A stretch of 64,000 bases of DNA from Cercozoa sp. M6MM (taxonomy: Eukaryota; Endomyxa: Ascetosporea): NCBI GenBank assembly GCA_040357565.1, contig JBDODJ010000006.1; one strand, 5' to 3'. Under the pieces are notes generated by a model that was not told the origin of the DNA, searched no databases, and saw nothing but the letters and a program-made list of their open reading frames with translations. Positions 21,322-32,858 of the stretch are shown here, one piece after another. The translations under genes and the position numbers were made by a program. How positions within the stretch are numbered: position 1 is the first letter of the stretch; each line of letters opens with the position of its first letter.

Positions 21322-24303
21322 ATGCATCCTCACCGCCAAGATCGAGGTCAACTGCGTTCTCGATCGCGGGAGACTTCTCCAAGGTAAATTTATGCATATT
21401 CCACCCGGACCCGGAAAAGCGTTCGAGTTGATGGAGTGAGCAATTGGACAGAGTTCGGGTGATAAAAGGAACTCGTTCGAAGCCGACGTGTGCAACCCGC
21501 AGGAATGATAGTCCAGACAGACGGCACATCTATTTCCAAGAGCCGATCGACAACGAAACGCAAAGGCAAGATCACCAATCGGCCGAAACAAGGGATTCCT
21601 CGTCGGAACCTGTGCTTTCGCGAGCAAGTTCACTCGGTTCTGTGGATAGCGTAACTCATTTGCTGCACCGAGCGAGACAGGTACTGTGGTTTCAGTTCGA
21701 AGAATATTATCCAGAATGGATAAATAGATTTAAACTTATAAGGGTAACGTGATGACACTTTCTTTGCCTGGCTTGGTAGAACGGGAATCTCGGGTGGAGT
21801 AATGGCATCGCATCCAACCAAGCACTCGCGAAACTCCGGGTCTCTGGACCTCCGGCTCCTGCCGACGTCGGAGCGCCTTTCGGCGACGGTTTGAACCCAC
21901 CAGATAATGCACCTACTTTCAAAGTGCGAAGAAACCTGCTGCTTTCGCCAGCGGTACTGCCACAACGCAAACCGCACTGTCTGCGCGCTATCTTCTGCGT
22001 CGTCTTCTTTGTTCTGCCTTGCTTCGTGTTCGCGCCTGCCTTTTTGTTCGCTCTATATACGATAAACAACAAGGTTCGTGACCTCTTTGGGACCGTTTCT
22101 TCTGCTTCAACGCGAGGTAAATCTCAGCTCGATGCATTTGATCTGATGAAAACGACGGTTTGAACGAACAGCACTGCAAACGACTGTCGCTCAACTCTTA
22201 ACATCAGTCGAGACGACATCTCGACGATGCTCGAGGAAACTCGACGAGAGTCGAGCAGGTGCCTTTGCCTTCGTTGATGATTTTGGAATGCTCAAGGACT
22301 CTCCCAACGAGACGCACCATGTCCTCCGCAACCGCCAAGACGCTTTGGTACAACAAGACTCTGCACAGCAATGCTGACACCGATTGGGTAATACTGACTT
22401 TGCGGACAGGGTCGAGTCAGAAGCAACGAAATCATTTTGGGCTTCGACGATGGCCCGGCTCCCTTAACACAATCATTTGCGTCGTTGCTGAACGCGCACG
22501 ACTCACCGAGCACCTTCTTTCTGACAGGAGTGCACGTACAGCAGCACCCGAAGGATCTGCTCTTGCTGCTAGCCTCTGGGCATGAGTGTAAATATCAACT
22601 ATCACCTTCTACCTTCCGTGTGTGGTACCTTCCTTTCGTACAGTGGGTGTCCACACAATGACACACCCTAACATGACGAGTCTCACTCCCAGCCAACAGC
22701 ATGCTGAAATAGATCTAACGATCCAGGCCATCAAACAAGCTGTTGGGGATGACTTTAAAATGCGATACTGGAGGTGCTGAGTTCTGTGTGTGTGTGTGTG
22801 TGTGTGCGTGTGTGTGTGCGTGTGTGTGTCATACTGCGACTCTCAGACCACCTTTCGGAGAGTCGACGGATGTACTGCGACAGACTATTCTCGACACCTT
22901 TGGTCTTGCCGAGGCGCAGGTAATTTATACACTAGACGACATTTTACCAGATCTTTTAATTACTGCGAACGCAGTGGTCACGAGATGTGTTTGACTGGGT
23001 CGACACTACCTCGCTGGAAGACATTGAGAATGTTATAATCAACGTAAAATTAGGCTTCCCTTTCATAACTGCTTCCTGTGCAACAGCAAGAGCAACCTAC
23101 CGGTGTGCTGTGTAGGCCACAGGAAATGTCATGCTGTTGCACGACGGCATCACTCGCTCGGGTCTCACCTACACGGCGCTAACAAAAACGATTCCGCAAC
23201 TCGTCGACCGCAACGTGAGTTTTCACTCCATCGCATACGCCGATTTGCGTCTCAAGCACGGCGATCAGGTGGCCGCCATGGTGAAGGAAACACTCTACGA
23301 CAACCGGTTCACTCCCATGAAACCCATAGACTTTCGACAAATGACCGACAGTCTGATGAAGACCCGCGGTGTTGTTGCCGTCGGCTTGGCTCCTCGCCTG
23401 CCGGTGCTGGACAATCGGGCACTGTTGGTACGTACAACATACAGTATGGAGAGCTTTCTCCTGTCCCACGTTAAATCCTGTGCCCTGCTTAGAAAAAGAC
23501 GTCGACAATAGTGCACGATACATCGGACTCACTTCGGTGGAGCAACAGTAACGGCGATTGGATGCTTCCAGTGACTGTGTCGTCGGTTTCAGAGTCAGGG
23601 TCTTTGGTTTTCTCTCTGCACGGCATCGACGTCATGTCCCACTTCCGCCGAGACGCGCGTGCTGGCGGCTCGGTTGATGCTGCCGAAGACCTTAGTGGTA
23701 GCGCGCGCATCGTGACTGACTTGCCGCTTGAGGGTGCAGTTTCAGTTGTCGTGCCGGTTTCGGTGGCTCATGACGGCATCAGTCGGCGCAGCAGTGTTCC
23801 ATTTGCGTCCCTCACGGTTGTTCTAAATTTAGACAACGACCTAATCCGCGAGCAAACACACGGCATCGCCGAAACCGCTTTCTTGCAGGAAAATGCTGCC
23901 ATTGCCAAGCGCATATCCATCAGCACGGTCGAAAGACCTTGCAACTTGACAAGAGAACAAGAAAGTAAATGGTGGAGAAGGTCCTACAAGCTTTGTTCAA
24001 TGACACAGGCCTCAGTACGGAGTGGAATGGTGTTGTACTACCGAATCGGTACTGTTTTGCTCGATGAGACAATGACTTTTGTCTATTTGCTTTGATGTTT
24101 TTCCAACTACACACGCAGAGCTCGACGTCGATGTGCCGTTGTGGCGACTGACGCAGCCCGCTTTGGTGGCTACAGGTGGTGCGCTCCTAACCGTATTGCT
24201 CGCCTACTGGATACTCTCCTGCTGCACGACGAAGCATGCCGCTCTCACGCATCAGGCCAACGCGGAGTCGCCGACTAACTCTGACCACCTGGAGTTATTA
24301 TAG
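21322..24303 (+). CDS. Membrane-anchored polysaccharide deacetylase (NodB/CE4 family)
   Basis: Removes N- or O-linked acetyl groups from polysaccharides such as chitin, outside the plasma membrane or in the secretory path. CE4 motifs are complete: LGFDDGPAP (catalytic Asp and metal Asp), GVHTMTHPNM (HxxxH metal ligands), RPPFGE, DWVDTTSL and VMLLHDG. It starts MHPHRQDRGQLRSRS with a long Ser/Arg-rich cytosolic tail, then a hydrophobic anchor near 22.0 kb (FCVVFFVLPCFVFAPAFLF). The NodB domain lies at about 22.4-23.3 kb. A C-terminal beta-rich region follows, and a second hydrophobic segment (ALVATGGALLTVLLAYWIL) sits before the stop. Two membrane segments bracketing the catalytic domain are unusual, since many CE4 enzymes have one anchor or a GPI site. 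Reading frame is continuous across the inferred N-terminal splices. Confidence 0.85.
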
Positions 24304-24669
24304 CGACTTGTGGACATGGCTCCTGCCATATTGTATTTGTGATAGACACCCACCGAGACTCAAACTCTGAATCCCATGCTTAGGAGGCTTGTGCCTTACA
24401 CGATCATCCTCCGACCTTCGGCTGGGCTGCTTTGATGGTTTTTGAGCAAAAGCACCTAAAAACGACGGTTGAACTACTGCACGAGTACTGCACTTTATCG
24501 GTGTAAATTTATACTAAGGTACAGCGCTGTGGTCTCTCTAAATTTATAGAAGAGCAGAATATCGTTTCACTTTTTCCGTATTAAAACGCGAGTCCGCGTG
24601 GGTGTGCAAGAAAACGGTGTTTTTTTCGTCTTCCAGTCAAAGGCTGCGCCAGAGCCAGCGACGTGTGCC
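24304..24669. other. Intergenic interval between deacetylase and decarboxylase genes
   Basis: 366 bases. Apart from the tRNA-like remnant at 24352-24425 nothing was recognised. An AT-rich stretch near 24490-24590 may be the promoter of the decarboxylase gene. Confidence 0.45.
24352..24425 (-). pseudogene. Degenerate tRNA-Arg(CCT)-like sequence
   Basis: On the minus strand this reads like a decayed tRNA-Arg with anticodon CCT. The anticodon arm is CAAGC-CTCCTAA-GCATG with one A-A mismatch, preceded by TAAGGCA as in a D-arm 3' half, and the T-loop is TTTGAGT in an imperfect stem. The acceptor stem does not pair and the D stem is poor. It is best called a tRNA pseudogene or tRNA-derived SINE head, not a working tRNA. 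Confidence 0.4.
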
Positions 24670-27600
24670 ATGCCAAAGCCCCCAAGAAGCAACACTGTGC
24701 CTCAAGCGGGCGTGCTGTAAACCTGCCTCTCACTTCTACCTCCGTGGTTGTGATTTTCGTTGCGTTTGTTTGATAGCTTAAGCGTAGCGTTGGCGCAAGC
24801 TCGTAAAGTACCATCGCTCGACGCGTTTGGCAACAGCGATCCTTTCTGTGTGCTGTCCGCTGGCTACCGTGGCGGTCATATCCTCAAGCTGCGTGAGGTA
24901 ACTTCTTCGTTGGTGAAGCTTATGTTTAGTTTAAACCAGTTTAAACCAAAAACGACAAAAATAGACACCAGTTCGCTTCAACACAGACAAGCCAGTGTGG
25001 AATTCCCGCTTTGAGTACAGCATGCTTTGATACATCTTTGTTCTTTTGTCTTGTCATTTAGAATATACACCTCGCTCCTTGCAGCATCGTATTCGATCAA
25101 AACAAGCTGCCCGACATCGTGATTGTCGAGCTTTGGGACCGTGACTTGGGAAGTGTATGTTGCCTCACTTTTGTAAATTTACAATTACCCCTGTTACCCC
25201 ATGCTGCTCCCTTAAAGGCTGACGATTTCATCGCTTCTGTGCACTTTGATTTCGCCGACATTGTGGATTCAAAGACATCTGGGTGGAACTGGGTGCAGTG
25301 TCGCAACAAACGCGGCTACCCCGCAGGGTATCTTAGTTGTGTTCAAGTGAGAACAACTCCACAGAATGTTGCATAATGTTTGTTGTATTTGCAGCGAAGT
25401 GCAGTTACAACTGAAAGCAAGCGTCCTTGACAACTCGAGCGAGTTGACGCAACTCGACTTCGCTCACTGTCTGGAACTCACCGTACTGGAAGCAAAGGAG
25501 CTGCGCAGACCGGACGGACAAACCCAGTGCATTGTTTTTTGTAAAACGATACGTTCACAGTTCACGTTTTACGAATCTAGGAATGAGCCGTTTGTGCTGG
25601 CAACTTTCGGAGGCAAACATTTCCGAACGAAAGCTGCTTCGAACAGCGAAAGACCGGAATGGGCGCAAACGGCCTACTTTTTGTATCCTTTGTTCCTTTG
25701 CTTAACACTTTCTTTCGGTACTGCTTGTTCAGTGTTGACCAGCACGCCAAGAAATACGACTTGCTTCTTCATGTGTTGAACTCAGACACCTATGGTAGCG
25801 TTAAAAACAGTAATAAGATCGTGTCCAGTATGAATTGTATCCATGTAGACACATCCGTTGGACGTGTCTATGTAGATACGAGCGAACTATTTGAGCATGG
25901 CTCTGCCGACATGTGGCTCCCTGTGTCGAATTTTCATGTCACCACTGACAAGGACATTGTGCAGTACCTGCGTGATCGCGCCAAACAGAAGGCGGAACAT
26001 GTGGCGCATCAGGCCCAGGAGGAAGATGACGCGGTTCACTCGGTACCGTGGTGTGCATGTTTCCTTTTAATAGTATCCTGTGTTCCTTGGGGTCGGCAGA
26101 ACAAAGTCTCCGACCTTCCTGCAGCCGAACAGTTGAAATCTGAGACGCAGGATACGCACTTGGGTGTTGAAGAAGAGAGTGGTAATATAGAACACCTAGG
26201 CTCTGTCCATGGTTTACTCTTTGTATATTCTATAGTGACCTCACACTCGTCAACCTCGGTGCCGGCAGTTGGCGAAATCTGCGGCTACCTCCACATTCGC
26301 GCCGCGCTGTACACTTTGAAGCATCTCCTTGAAGCGTGTTCTACTTAACTGCCCTTTAATGAATTAGACACTCGCGTGAGACTCTCGAGAAAGAATTTGT
26401 GCAATGGATGATTGCAAATTTCTCGACATCCGAGACTCTCGATGCTCTCACCGTTGATGAGGTAATTTTCTTTTTAGCTTCGAAAGTCTAGCACTGCATG
26501 AATCACGACGCGTTGAATGCGACAGTTCGCGGAAGCGCTGACAGTGACCGCTGGCGAGGCACTCGATTTGTCGGCGGTGGAAGAGTTCGTAGGATCCGCT
26601 GATCTTGACGGTGATGGCCGTGTACAAGAACAAGAGCTGATGCAATTTGTGGCGAGTCTGCAATTCCAAGCCTCGCCTTTCATGCCGCTGCTGCTGCAGG
26701 CGTGGCTGCAAACTGTGAGTCAATACACCAGTTATGTTCATCAACTGAAGTTGGCTTAAGTTACTCGTTTTTTCTTGACTTTAGGGAAGAACCGATGCAA
26801 CACAACTGATGAACGGCGTGACTGCTGCACATTCCTACTTTGGGGTATCTCTGGTGGCGCATTCATTTCGCGGGCTGTTGTACGTGCTTGTTTAGGTGAA
26901 ACTGTACGAAAGTCGAAGTATGAGCGATGCAGAGCTCGTGGAGCACCCACCGGCGACCCTTACGGTCAAAGAACGCACCACAGGTCTCCTTGTCAAGGAG
27001 CATATTCCCGCGTATGTCAACGTCGCACTGAAGGCCATGTTTGGTACCATCGGTATTTTGCTCAGTTTGACAGTAAATATTACTTTGTTCCGCATTTTTA
27101 AAGGATCTGCTGTTGCGAGAAAACTGACACGAGGAAGTGAGCGACTGATGACGACGTTGTCCAGGTTTCTCCTGTGTCAGAGAGCTACTGTAAGCTTTAT
27201 TGGTTTTTTAACATCTGCAGGAGACAGGGCCGACTGTACGACGCCGCTCGCAGCAAGAACGAAATTCCGAAATTTATCGCTCTTCACAACATCGATGTAT
27301 CCTTTCAGTTTTTGTGCCTGCCCACCATCCATTGACTCGATGTGTCCTGTCAGGTGAATGAATTGGAAAAGCCGCTGGAGGAATACCACACATTCAACGA
27401 TTTCTTCGCGCGTGGCTTGAAGGTATTGCGTCGTTGCTTTTGTACCACACTAAGTACCGTCCCACATGCGCATAGGAAGGAGCACGACCGGTGGAAGGTG
27501 ACGAAATGACGCTCGTTTCTGCGGCGGACTGCCGCCTCAGTGTGTTTGAGAACCTGCAAAAGAGTACTGAGTGGTGGATTAAGGGAAAACAATTTACCGT

Positions 27601-28470
27601 AAGTTCGATCGATACAGTGTGCACGTATCAAATGTACTCGGCCGAATTGCAGGTGGAAGGACTGCTGGACAGACGTGCAGACCTTGCCGATACGTTTCGT
27701 GAAGGCAGTTGCGCGATTTTCCGACTTGCCCCACAAGACTATCATCGGTTTCATGTGCCGTGTGATGCAACGCTGAAGTCAATTCACAAGGTTGAAGGAC
27801 CGCTGTACACCGTCAATCCCATTGCCATCGTACGTTACTTACTGTCTGTACAGCAGTGGCGTGTTTGCATGTTTGAGTGTGTGTGTGTGTCACGTGAGGT
27901 CTTGTTTTCACTTCGTAAACATACAATAGAATCGCAACGTCGATGTGTTCACTCGCAACAAACGGTGGGTTGTCGAATTCGAGACTGATTACTTTGGCAA
28001 AATGGTAATGCTTTACGTTTCCAGTCACTAATTTGGAGTTTTATGTACACTTAACAATGCAGGTCTTCGTCTGCGTGGGCGCGACGATGGTTGGATCGAT
28101 CGTACTGACGAGCGAGACACCGGGAACGCGGTTTGAGCGTGGCGAAGTTTTCGGCGAGTTCCGCTTCGGCGGCAGTACCTGCATCTGCCTGTATCTTTCG
28201 CATCCACGCGTTCTGGAATCGCTCGTGTTATTTTCACACTTTATTATACTTTGTCAGTTTCGAGAAAGATGTCGTGCAGTTCGACCAAGACTTGCTGGAG
28301 AATTCTCGATACGACCCTGCCAGCAACAAGGTATACTTTTACAGTGTCATCTATTCTGCTTGTGTCCAGTGGATTCTATCCACGCTGCGTAGACACCGGT
28401 GGAAACACTACTGCGCTGCAACACGCGAATCGGTCTCGCTACGCAAGTGCCCGCTCGAGACTCGGAGTAG
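24670..28470 (+). CDS. Phosphatidylserine decarboxylase with C2 domains and EF-hand (PSD2-like)
   Basis: Converts phosphatidylserine to phosphatidylethanolamine. Start MPKPPRSNTVPQAGVL splices into C2 domain 1 (ARKVPSLDAFGNSDPFC, IVIVELWDRDLG, about 24.67-25.35 kb). A second C2-like domain follows (TVLEAKELRRPDG, LATFGGKHFRT, YDLLLHVLNSD), then an EF-hand (DLDGDGRVQEQE) near 26.6 kb. The catalytic part spans 26.9-28.47 kb: RTTGLLVKEHIPAY, YHTFNDFFARGLKEGARP, RLAPQDYHRFHVPCD and FGGST. GGST is the self-cleavage site at which the Ser becomes the pyruvoyl group, and is the variant seen in yeast Psd2-type enzymes rather than LGST. The C2/EF-hand layout implies calcium-dependent membrane recruitment in the Golgi/endosome system. 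One intron in C2 domain 1 fits best as GC-AG. Ends with ATQVPARDSE. Confidence 0.9.
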
Positions 28471-28553
28471 CGATCGGGAAGAATTAAATGCTAGTCATTG
28501 TTGCGCAACAACTTCCGCTTCGCTTGAGTCTGTGGTACAGGAAATACATCGTT

Positions 28554-28574
28554 GGTTTCTTAGTACACTGAACT
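28554..28574. repeat. Dispersed repeat, copy 1 (GGTTTCTTAGTAYACTGAACT)
   Basis: Matches 56060-56080 at 20 of 21 bases, with similar sequence just upstream (AATACATCGTTGG here, AATTACATAGTTCGTCGG there). Both copies lie in intergenic DNA just 3' of a plus-strand gene. Confidence 0.6.
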
Positions 28575-28610
28575 AACCAGCTGATGTGGTTCGGTTTAGT
28601 TAGGTCGGGG

Positions 28611-28642
28611 TTGCCAGTTGTTCGAGGGAATTCAACTGGCAA
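28611..28642. repeat. 10-bp inverted repeat downstream of the decarboxylase gene
   Basis: TTGCCAGTTG (28611-28620) and CAACTGGCAA (28633-28642) are exact complements around a 12-base loop. Weaker outer pairing (GGTTTAGTT against AACTAAAC) can extend the stem. It lies in a 3'-3' interval between convergent genes. Confidence 0.65.
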
Positions 28643-29073
28643 AACTGAACTAAACTACGTTTCACAAAGTTGTTTCACAGTACTGCAGTGACACTACAGT
28701 GTATATTCGATTGTATCCTTGCGTTGTACTCCGTGACAGACAGGACTGCAGCTGCAGTATATTGTATGCTTACGTACTATAGATTCAGCAAAAAACATAG
28801 TAGTGCACCGTTAGTCGGCGTAATTATTCGCGCGTCTGTAGTCGCGAAAGGGAAGACCGGCCCTGGGGTGCAAGCAACGCTTTCAAGATGAGCATACGAA
28901 AGACGCCCGTTCAGTTGAACTTGGGCGATTCCTTCGAAAGCAGTTGGGACAGTAAGTGACGATTGTGTCGTCGGAGGTACTCGCGAACAATGCTGCCAAT
29001 GCCACACAACATATTATACAACAAGTGCGAAGCACACAACATCGACAACAACAAAAGCAAGAAGCGATTGAAT

Positions 29074-30017
29074 TTACATCTCAGCGAGCGGTTTCAAGTC
29101 GACTTGCGCCCAAGATTCCGGCACAATGACGATGCGCAGCTGTCTGGCAGGGTTGGGCAGGTCCGTGAACGCCGGGTTCTGTGCAAAGTCACCAGTTTAA
29201 TATCCATGAGGAAGCGAAGCAACTATACCGACTGCTCGGGTTGCTGCACCTGCAGCTGCAGCTGCTGCTGCTCTTCTGCTTCTTCTTCGAGGCTGACAGC
29301 CTCGACGTGCTTCATGCAGCTGGTGACGATGCGCACGATGCCGCGCATCAATTTCTTGGCGCCAGTGGCGCAACGCTTCAAAATTCTCTGCTCGGAAACC
29401 AAAACAATAAACAGGTCACGACAAAAACGCACTCTCGCAAAACAGCCCACAGACGCCTCACAACGCTTCAGTGAGGACCACGAGGCACTAGCGGCCACAG
29501 GCCGCACGCTGGACACCTCAGCGGAGATGAACCAAAAAACACACCATATCCAAAGCGGCAAATTTCGGCACTGAAGTGCTTGTTCTTTCAAGTAGTGTTC
29601 ACACTCTCTGTGGGTCATTCTAGAGATCCAAAAGGCAGGGTGTGTGAGACAGAGAGCTTTTTTTGTATATTGGCGAATAAACCAGACCCCAGGACATGGC
29701 TCCAATCGACGCAGGGGCGAACGAAAGCCTCGATCTATCCACGTGTGGTTGCATACCGTTTTCGGTCCATGGCAGCACTTGTCCTGAGGCGGCTAGAAAC
29801 GGCACTCCCGGCTTTGAAATAGCTACTTTAGCTATCTCGAGCTGCGTGGTGGAAACACAAGTGCTCGCAGAGTTCGTCAAGCACCACGGACACGCCAAAC
29901 ACCGAGCGAGCACAATTTCACTTTTTCGCGCGTGTCACAAATCTGACACTCGCTGGCAGTGCCCGCTCTCATTGAGCCAGCATAACGAGTACACTGTACT
30001 TACAGTATATCGAACAT
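29074..30017 (-). CDS. Unknown protein with acidic/Gln-rich C-terminal helix
   Basis: Model: ATG at 30015-30017 (MFDIL, then ECQICDTREKVKLC with a CxxC pair), an exon encoding LEIAKVAISKPGVPFLAASG, then KFAALDM-VSSVRPVAAS, RRILKRCATGAKKLMRGIV, a Glu/Gln-rich helix (VSLEEEAEEQQQLQLQVQQ) and a last exon NPAFTDLPNPARQLRIVIVP, stop at 29074-29076. Frame and GT/AG ends agree across the later introns; the 5' joins are less sure. I do not recognise a family. Confidence 0.5.
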
Positions 30018-30250
30018 GTCTGTATCTCTAATAAACGACGCTAGAAGCCGATTTCGCCTGCCTGCCGAGTACTGTACTGTGGCCAGCTTTTTGGTCTGTA
30101 GCCAGCCTTCTGCGCCGCTGACCACTCTGCACTGCTGACGACCACGCTGCACCTTTCCTGTGTCTGTGCCGCCTGTGGCGCCAATGGCCAGTCTTCGTTT
30201 GTCGCATCAGTCGCATGTGCCTGCAGTAAGGCCGAAAACGAGCGCGCACC

Positions 30251-31887
30251 TCACGAAAGGAGGTCGCTCATTTCGTCGAGAATACTTGCGCGAGCAAGCC
30301 GGATGTTGTGCAGACTCAGCAACGGCGCCGTGTGCAATCGCGCGATGTGCTCCTGTTCGAGCTGCTGCTGCGCTGCCCTGTCGTGGTCCCGCAGCTTCTC
30401 GGCGATTGCGCTGTGAATCACGTCGGGCGCCAGTCTCTGTCGCACCGAGTCAAAGACAGAATCGACGTCCAACGGTCTGAGCTTCCCGCCGTCGTCGGCT
30501 TCTTGCCCGGTTTTTGGCAGCTGCTTGGACGAGTCGGGTACTTCGGTCTGCCACGCTTCGTCCGCATGCGTGAGCACGGCGTCACTGGTGTCTTTCAGCG
30601 ACACTGCGCATGCTCGCTCTCGGAGCAGGGCAGCGACCGATCCGCGCTGCTCGCTGCCCCAGCTGGCATCGAAGGCAGCAGCTTGCGGCAGTGGCACGGC
30701 GGTCGCGACCCGTTTCCTGCGCAGCATGCCCATGCGCGGAGGCTCGAAGCCACTGTACTCTTTGTTGGGCGGGTTCGACACGAGGACACGGAGAGGGCCA
30801 ATCTCGGGTGTCTCCTTCGTCCATTGCTGCCTGCAGACAAAGAAAGTCGGCAACAATAGCGTGGTACCGACTGCACGCGTACCACTGTCTCAACCACTCG
30901 GCACTCCACAGCTTTGCTCTCGTGAAAGGCACTTCCAGTTCTTGGACTTCTTGTTTCCCGAATTCTTCCAACACCAGTTGCGTTGCGTGAGCGGAGTGAG
31001 TTGAGTGAGATTCAAATGCAATTTTACTGGCATCGCGTACCTGCCACGACGTTGCTTGCAAAGATGTGCTTTGGCTCGACGTCGGGAAACGTTGCGACCG
31101 CCGTGCTCGTGTGAGTCTGAACCAGCGAAGGCGGTGCGTATCGCGATTCACGGTCGGCGTCCGTTTCGAACGCGCACTGTTGTGGCAGAGGTTTGTTCGC
31201 TTGCGAAGGAGCTTGTGAAGTGACTTTCGGCTTTGAAGTGAGTGGCGGTGCATGCGCACCGGAAGCTGCCTGCGCAGCAGCTGCCGCTCCCAGCTTTGCT
31301 CGCATCTTGGCTTCGATGAGAGCCTTCTGGCGTTGTGCGCGAGCCAGTCGCTCGCGTCGTTTCTGCTCTTCTTCGCTGATATCGATGCTGGGATCGGTGC
31401 TCGGTTTGGCAGCTTCTACGGGTCGCTGTTGCGGGCACGGCTTGAACACAGGCAGACGCTGTTGCGGGCATGGCCTGGACACAGGCAGACGCTGTTGCAG
31501 CAGGCCAGACTGGTGCGGTCTTTGTAGTTGTGGAGGTTGTTGCTGTTGTTGTTCTCTCGAGGGCTGTTGCTGCCAAGTTCGCGGCGGCGGTTTTTGCGGA
31601 AGGTGGCGGTTGCTTCGTGGGTTCACAGTGAATTTCGGCAGTCGGATCGAGTCGTAGTGCTGTATCTTTTGAATCAGTCCAGACTGTCCGGTTTGCCTCG
31701 CCGGCAAGCGCGTTCGTTTCGGCGCGTTCGAGGCTGGCGCAGGCGGTTCGTCGAACAGTTGCGGCCCGCTTGCTGCCTGTGGTGCTGCCGGCTTGTCGCG
31801 TTGGCCGCGCGAGTTGAAGCGGAACTTCTCTTGCTTTCGGCACGATGACACTCCGATTGTGACACTACCCGATGGCTTTGCCGACAT
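30251..31887 (-). CDS. Unknown Pro/Gln-rich protein
   Basis: First large exon from MSAKPSGSVTIGVSSC, with an open frame continuing upstream toward the gap at 31964, so the start may lie further out. It contains a low-complexity Pro/Gln stretch with a tandem duplication (QQRLPVSRPCPQ then QQRLPVFKPCPQ) and a charged helix (ISEEEQKRRERLARAQRQ). A second exon (FGKQEVQELEVPF...WLRQW) and a third (QQWTKETPEIGPLRV...EPPRMGMLRRKRV...ILDEMSDLLS) complete it. Both splice joins keep frame. No known domain is apparent. The composition suggests a scaffold or cytoskeleton-associated protein, which is only a guess. Confidence 0.65.
31425..31500 (-). repeat. Coding tandem duplication, about 33-36 bases
   Basis: Two near-identical copies of CTGTTGCGGGCAYGG plus ACACAGGCAGACG lie side by side within the Pro/Gln-rich exon. 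They encode the repeated QQRLPV-PCPQ unit. Confidence 0.7.
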
Positions 31888-31963
31888 GTAGTTGCCTGTG
31901 AGCGGATGCCGAAACGCACTGTCAATTGCAGCGAACACCCACACTCAAGCTTTTTCACATTCG

Positions 31964-32063
31964 NNNNNNNNNNNNNNNNNNNNNNNNNNNNNNNNNNNNN
32001 NNNNNNNNNNNNNNNNNNNNNNNNNNNNNNNNNNNNNNNNNNNNNNNNNNNNNNNNNNNNNNN
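31964..32063. other. Assembly gap (100 N)
   Basis: Exactly 100 N, the usual placeholder for a gap of unknown size. The 5' ends of the genes on both sides (minus-strand Pro/Gln-rich gene, plus-strand dynein light chain) fall in or near it. Confidence 0.99.
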
Positions 32064-32566
32064 GATATGCGAGAGGTACTCGAGCAGTCGCTGAGCACTG
32101 CTAAGTACGACTCTGAAGAATCGAAAAAACTGGCCGCGACGATAGGCTCCGAGATCAAAGAGCGCATCAAGAAGCAGGTACCGGGCACTGTACCTATGGG
32201 GTAATAACTTGAAGCAAACCACCAGTAATTAGAGAGTCTTGATGCTACATCTTTTGCCCGGCCAGAACACCGACCGCTACAAAGTAGTGACGCAGGTTGT
32301 GATGTATAACGTCCACTCATGTCTCTTTTTCCGACTGAACACGAGGACAGCCTGACTTGTAGCGGAGAAACTCGTGATCAGGGAGTGAGGCTGTATGCAC
32401 GAGCACTGTGGGATAAGTACACCGACGATTGGGCGTCTTGTTCCTACCAAAACGTACAGACACGCAGTCGCTGTTGATATCTAATCTCATGAGTGTGATA
32501 CCGATTCTGCTGGAGCAGGATTCGCTGTTTTGTGTGGCGACGGTCTTTTGCTTGTTGCTGCCGTAG
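32064..32566 (+). CDS. Tctex-type dynein light chain, 5' end lost in gap
   Basis: Exon 1 after the gap reads MREVLEQSLSTAKYDSEESK and then ATIGSEIKERIKK, typical of the helical first half of Tctex1-type light chains. Further exons give DRYKVVTQVVMYN, GVRLYARALWDKYTDDW and DSLFCVATVFCLLLP, stop at 32564-32566. SLFCVATVF is the conserved C-terminal strand. These proteins link cargo to dynein or belong to ciliary/IFT dyneins, so the organism probably has a flagellated stage. The N-terminal residues are missing in the N run. Confidence 0.85.
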
Positions 32567-32858
32567 TCAAACCCTTTAAATCAAACGCCTGCATCAACTG
32601 CTCTCTCAGTCCTACGGCTGACCCGAAGTGCGCGGCACTTCCGTCTTGTTTCGCTATCGTAAGCACGCGACTTATTGTTTCCGTTCGTTTGCACTCGGCA
32701 ACTGGTTGCACTGGAATTCGACGCGACGAGGCGCAGTTTCCGTCCGTACTGCACAGCGCACTACGCTGTTTGCCGTACGGACGATTTCGATCGACCTCAT
32801 TACTAAACTTAAAATTTATATTTAGTTCAGTTCCCCGTTCGCTGCCCGACGGGGCCAC
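32487..32858 (-). CDS. Possible small protein, convergent with the dynein light chain
   Basis: Uninterrupted 123-residue frame with ATG start (MAPSGSERGTELNINFKFSN) and ending APAESVSHS. It contains a plausible helix (GLREQLMQAFDLKGLTT). Its 3' end overlaps the light-chain 3' end by about 80 bases on the other strand. No family recognised; it could be a chance ORF. Confidence 0.35.
   Translation of the reverse strand: MAPSGSERGTELNINFKFSNEVDRNRPYGKQRSALCSTDGNCASSRRIPVQPVAECKRTETISRVLTIAKQDGSAAHFGSAVGLREQLMQAFDLKGLTTAATSKRPSPHKTANPAPAESVSHS

Larger units (their letters stand above)
28471..29073. other. Convergent intergenic interval
   Basis: About 600 bases between the decarboxylase stop and the stop of the minus-strand gene. 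It holds the dispersed repeat copy and the inverted repeat. It also holds an ATG at 28889 opening MSIRKTPVQLNLGDSFESSW, followed by GTAAGT. That could be the first exon of an overlapping plus-strand gene, but I could not join it to a convincing second exon. Confidence 0.4.

Noticed and set aside
27847-27990. Separate small plus-strand ORF within the decarboxylase gene
   Set aside because: It is read-through of an intron; splicing gives the conserved VNPIA-INRNVDVFTRNKR join.
28889-29150. Plus-strand gene starting MSIRKTPVQLNLGDSFESSW
   Set aside because: The only nearby acceptor would give a 26-base intron and no consistent frame; the region is also the 3' end of a better-supported minus-strand gene.
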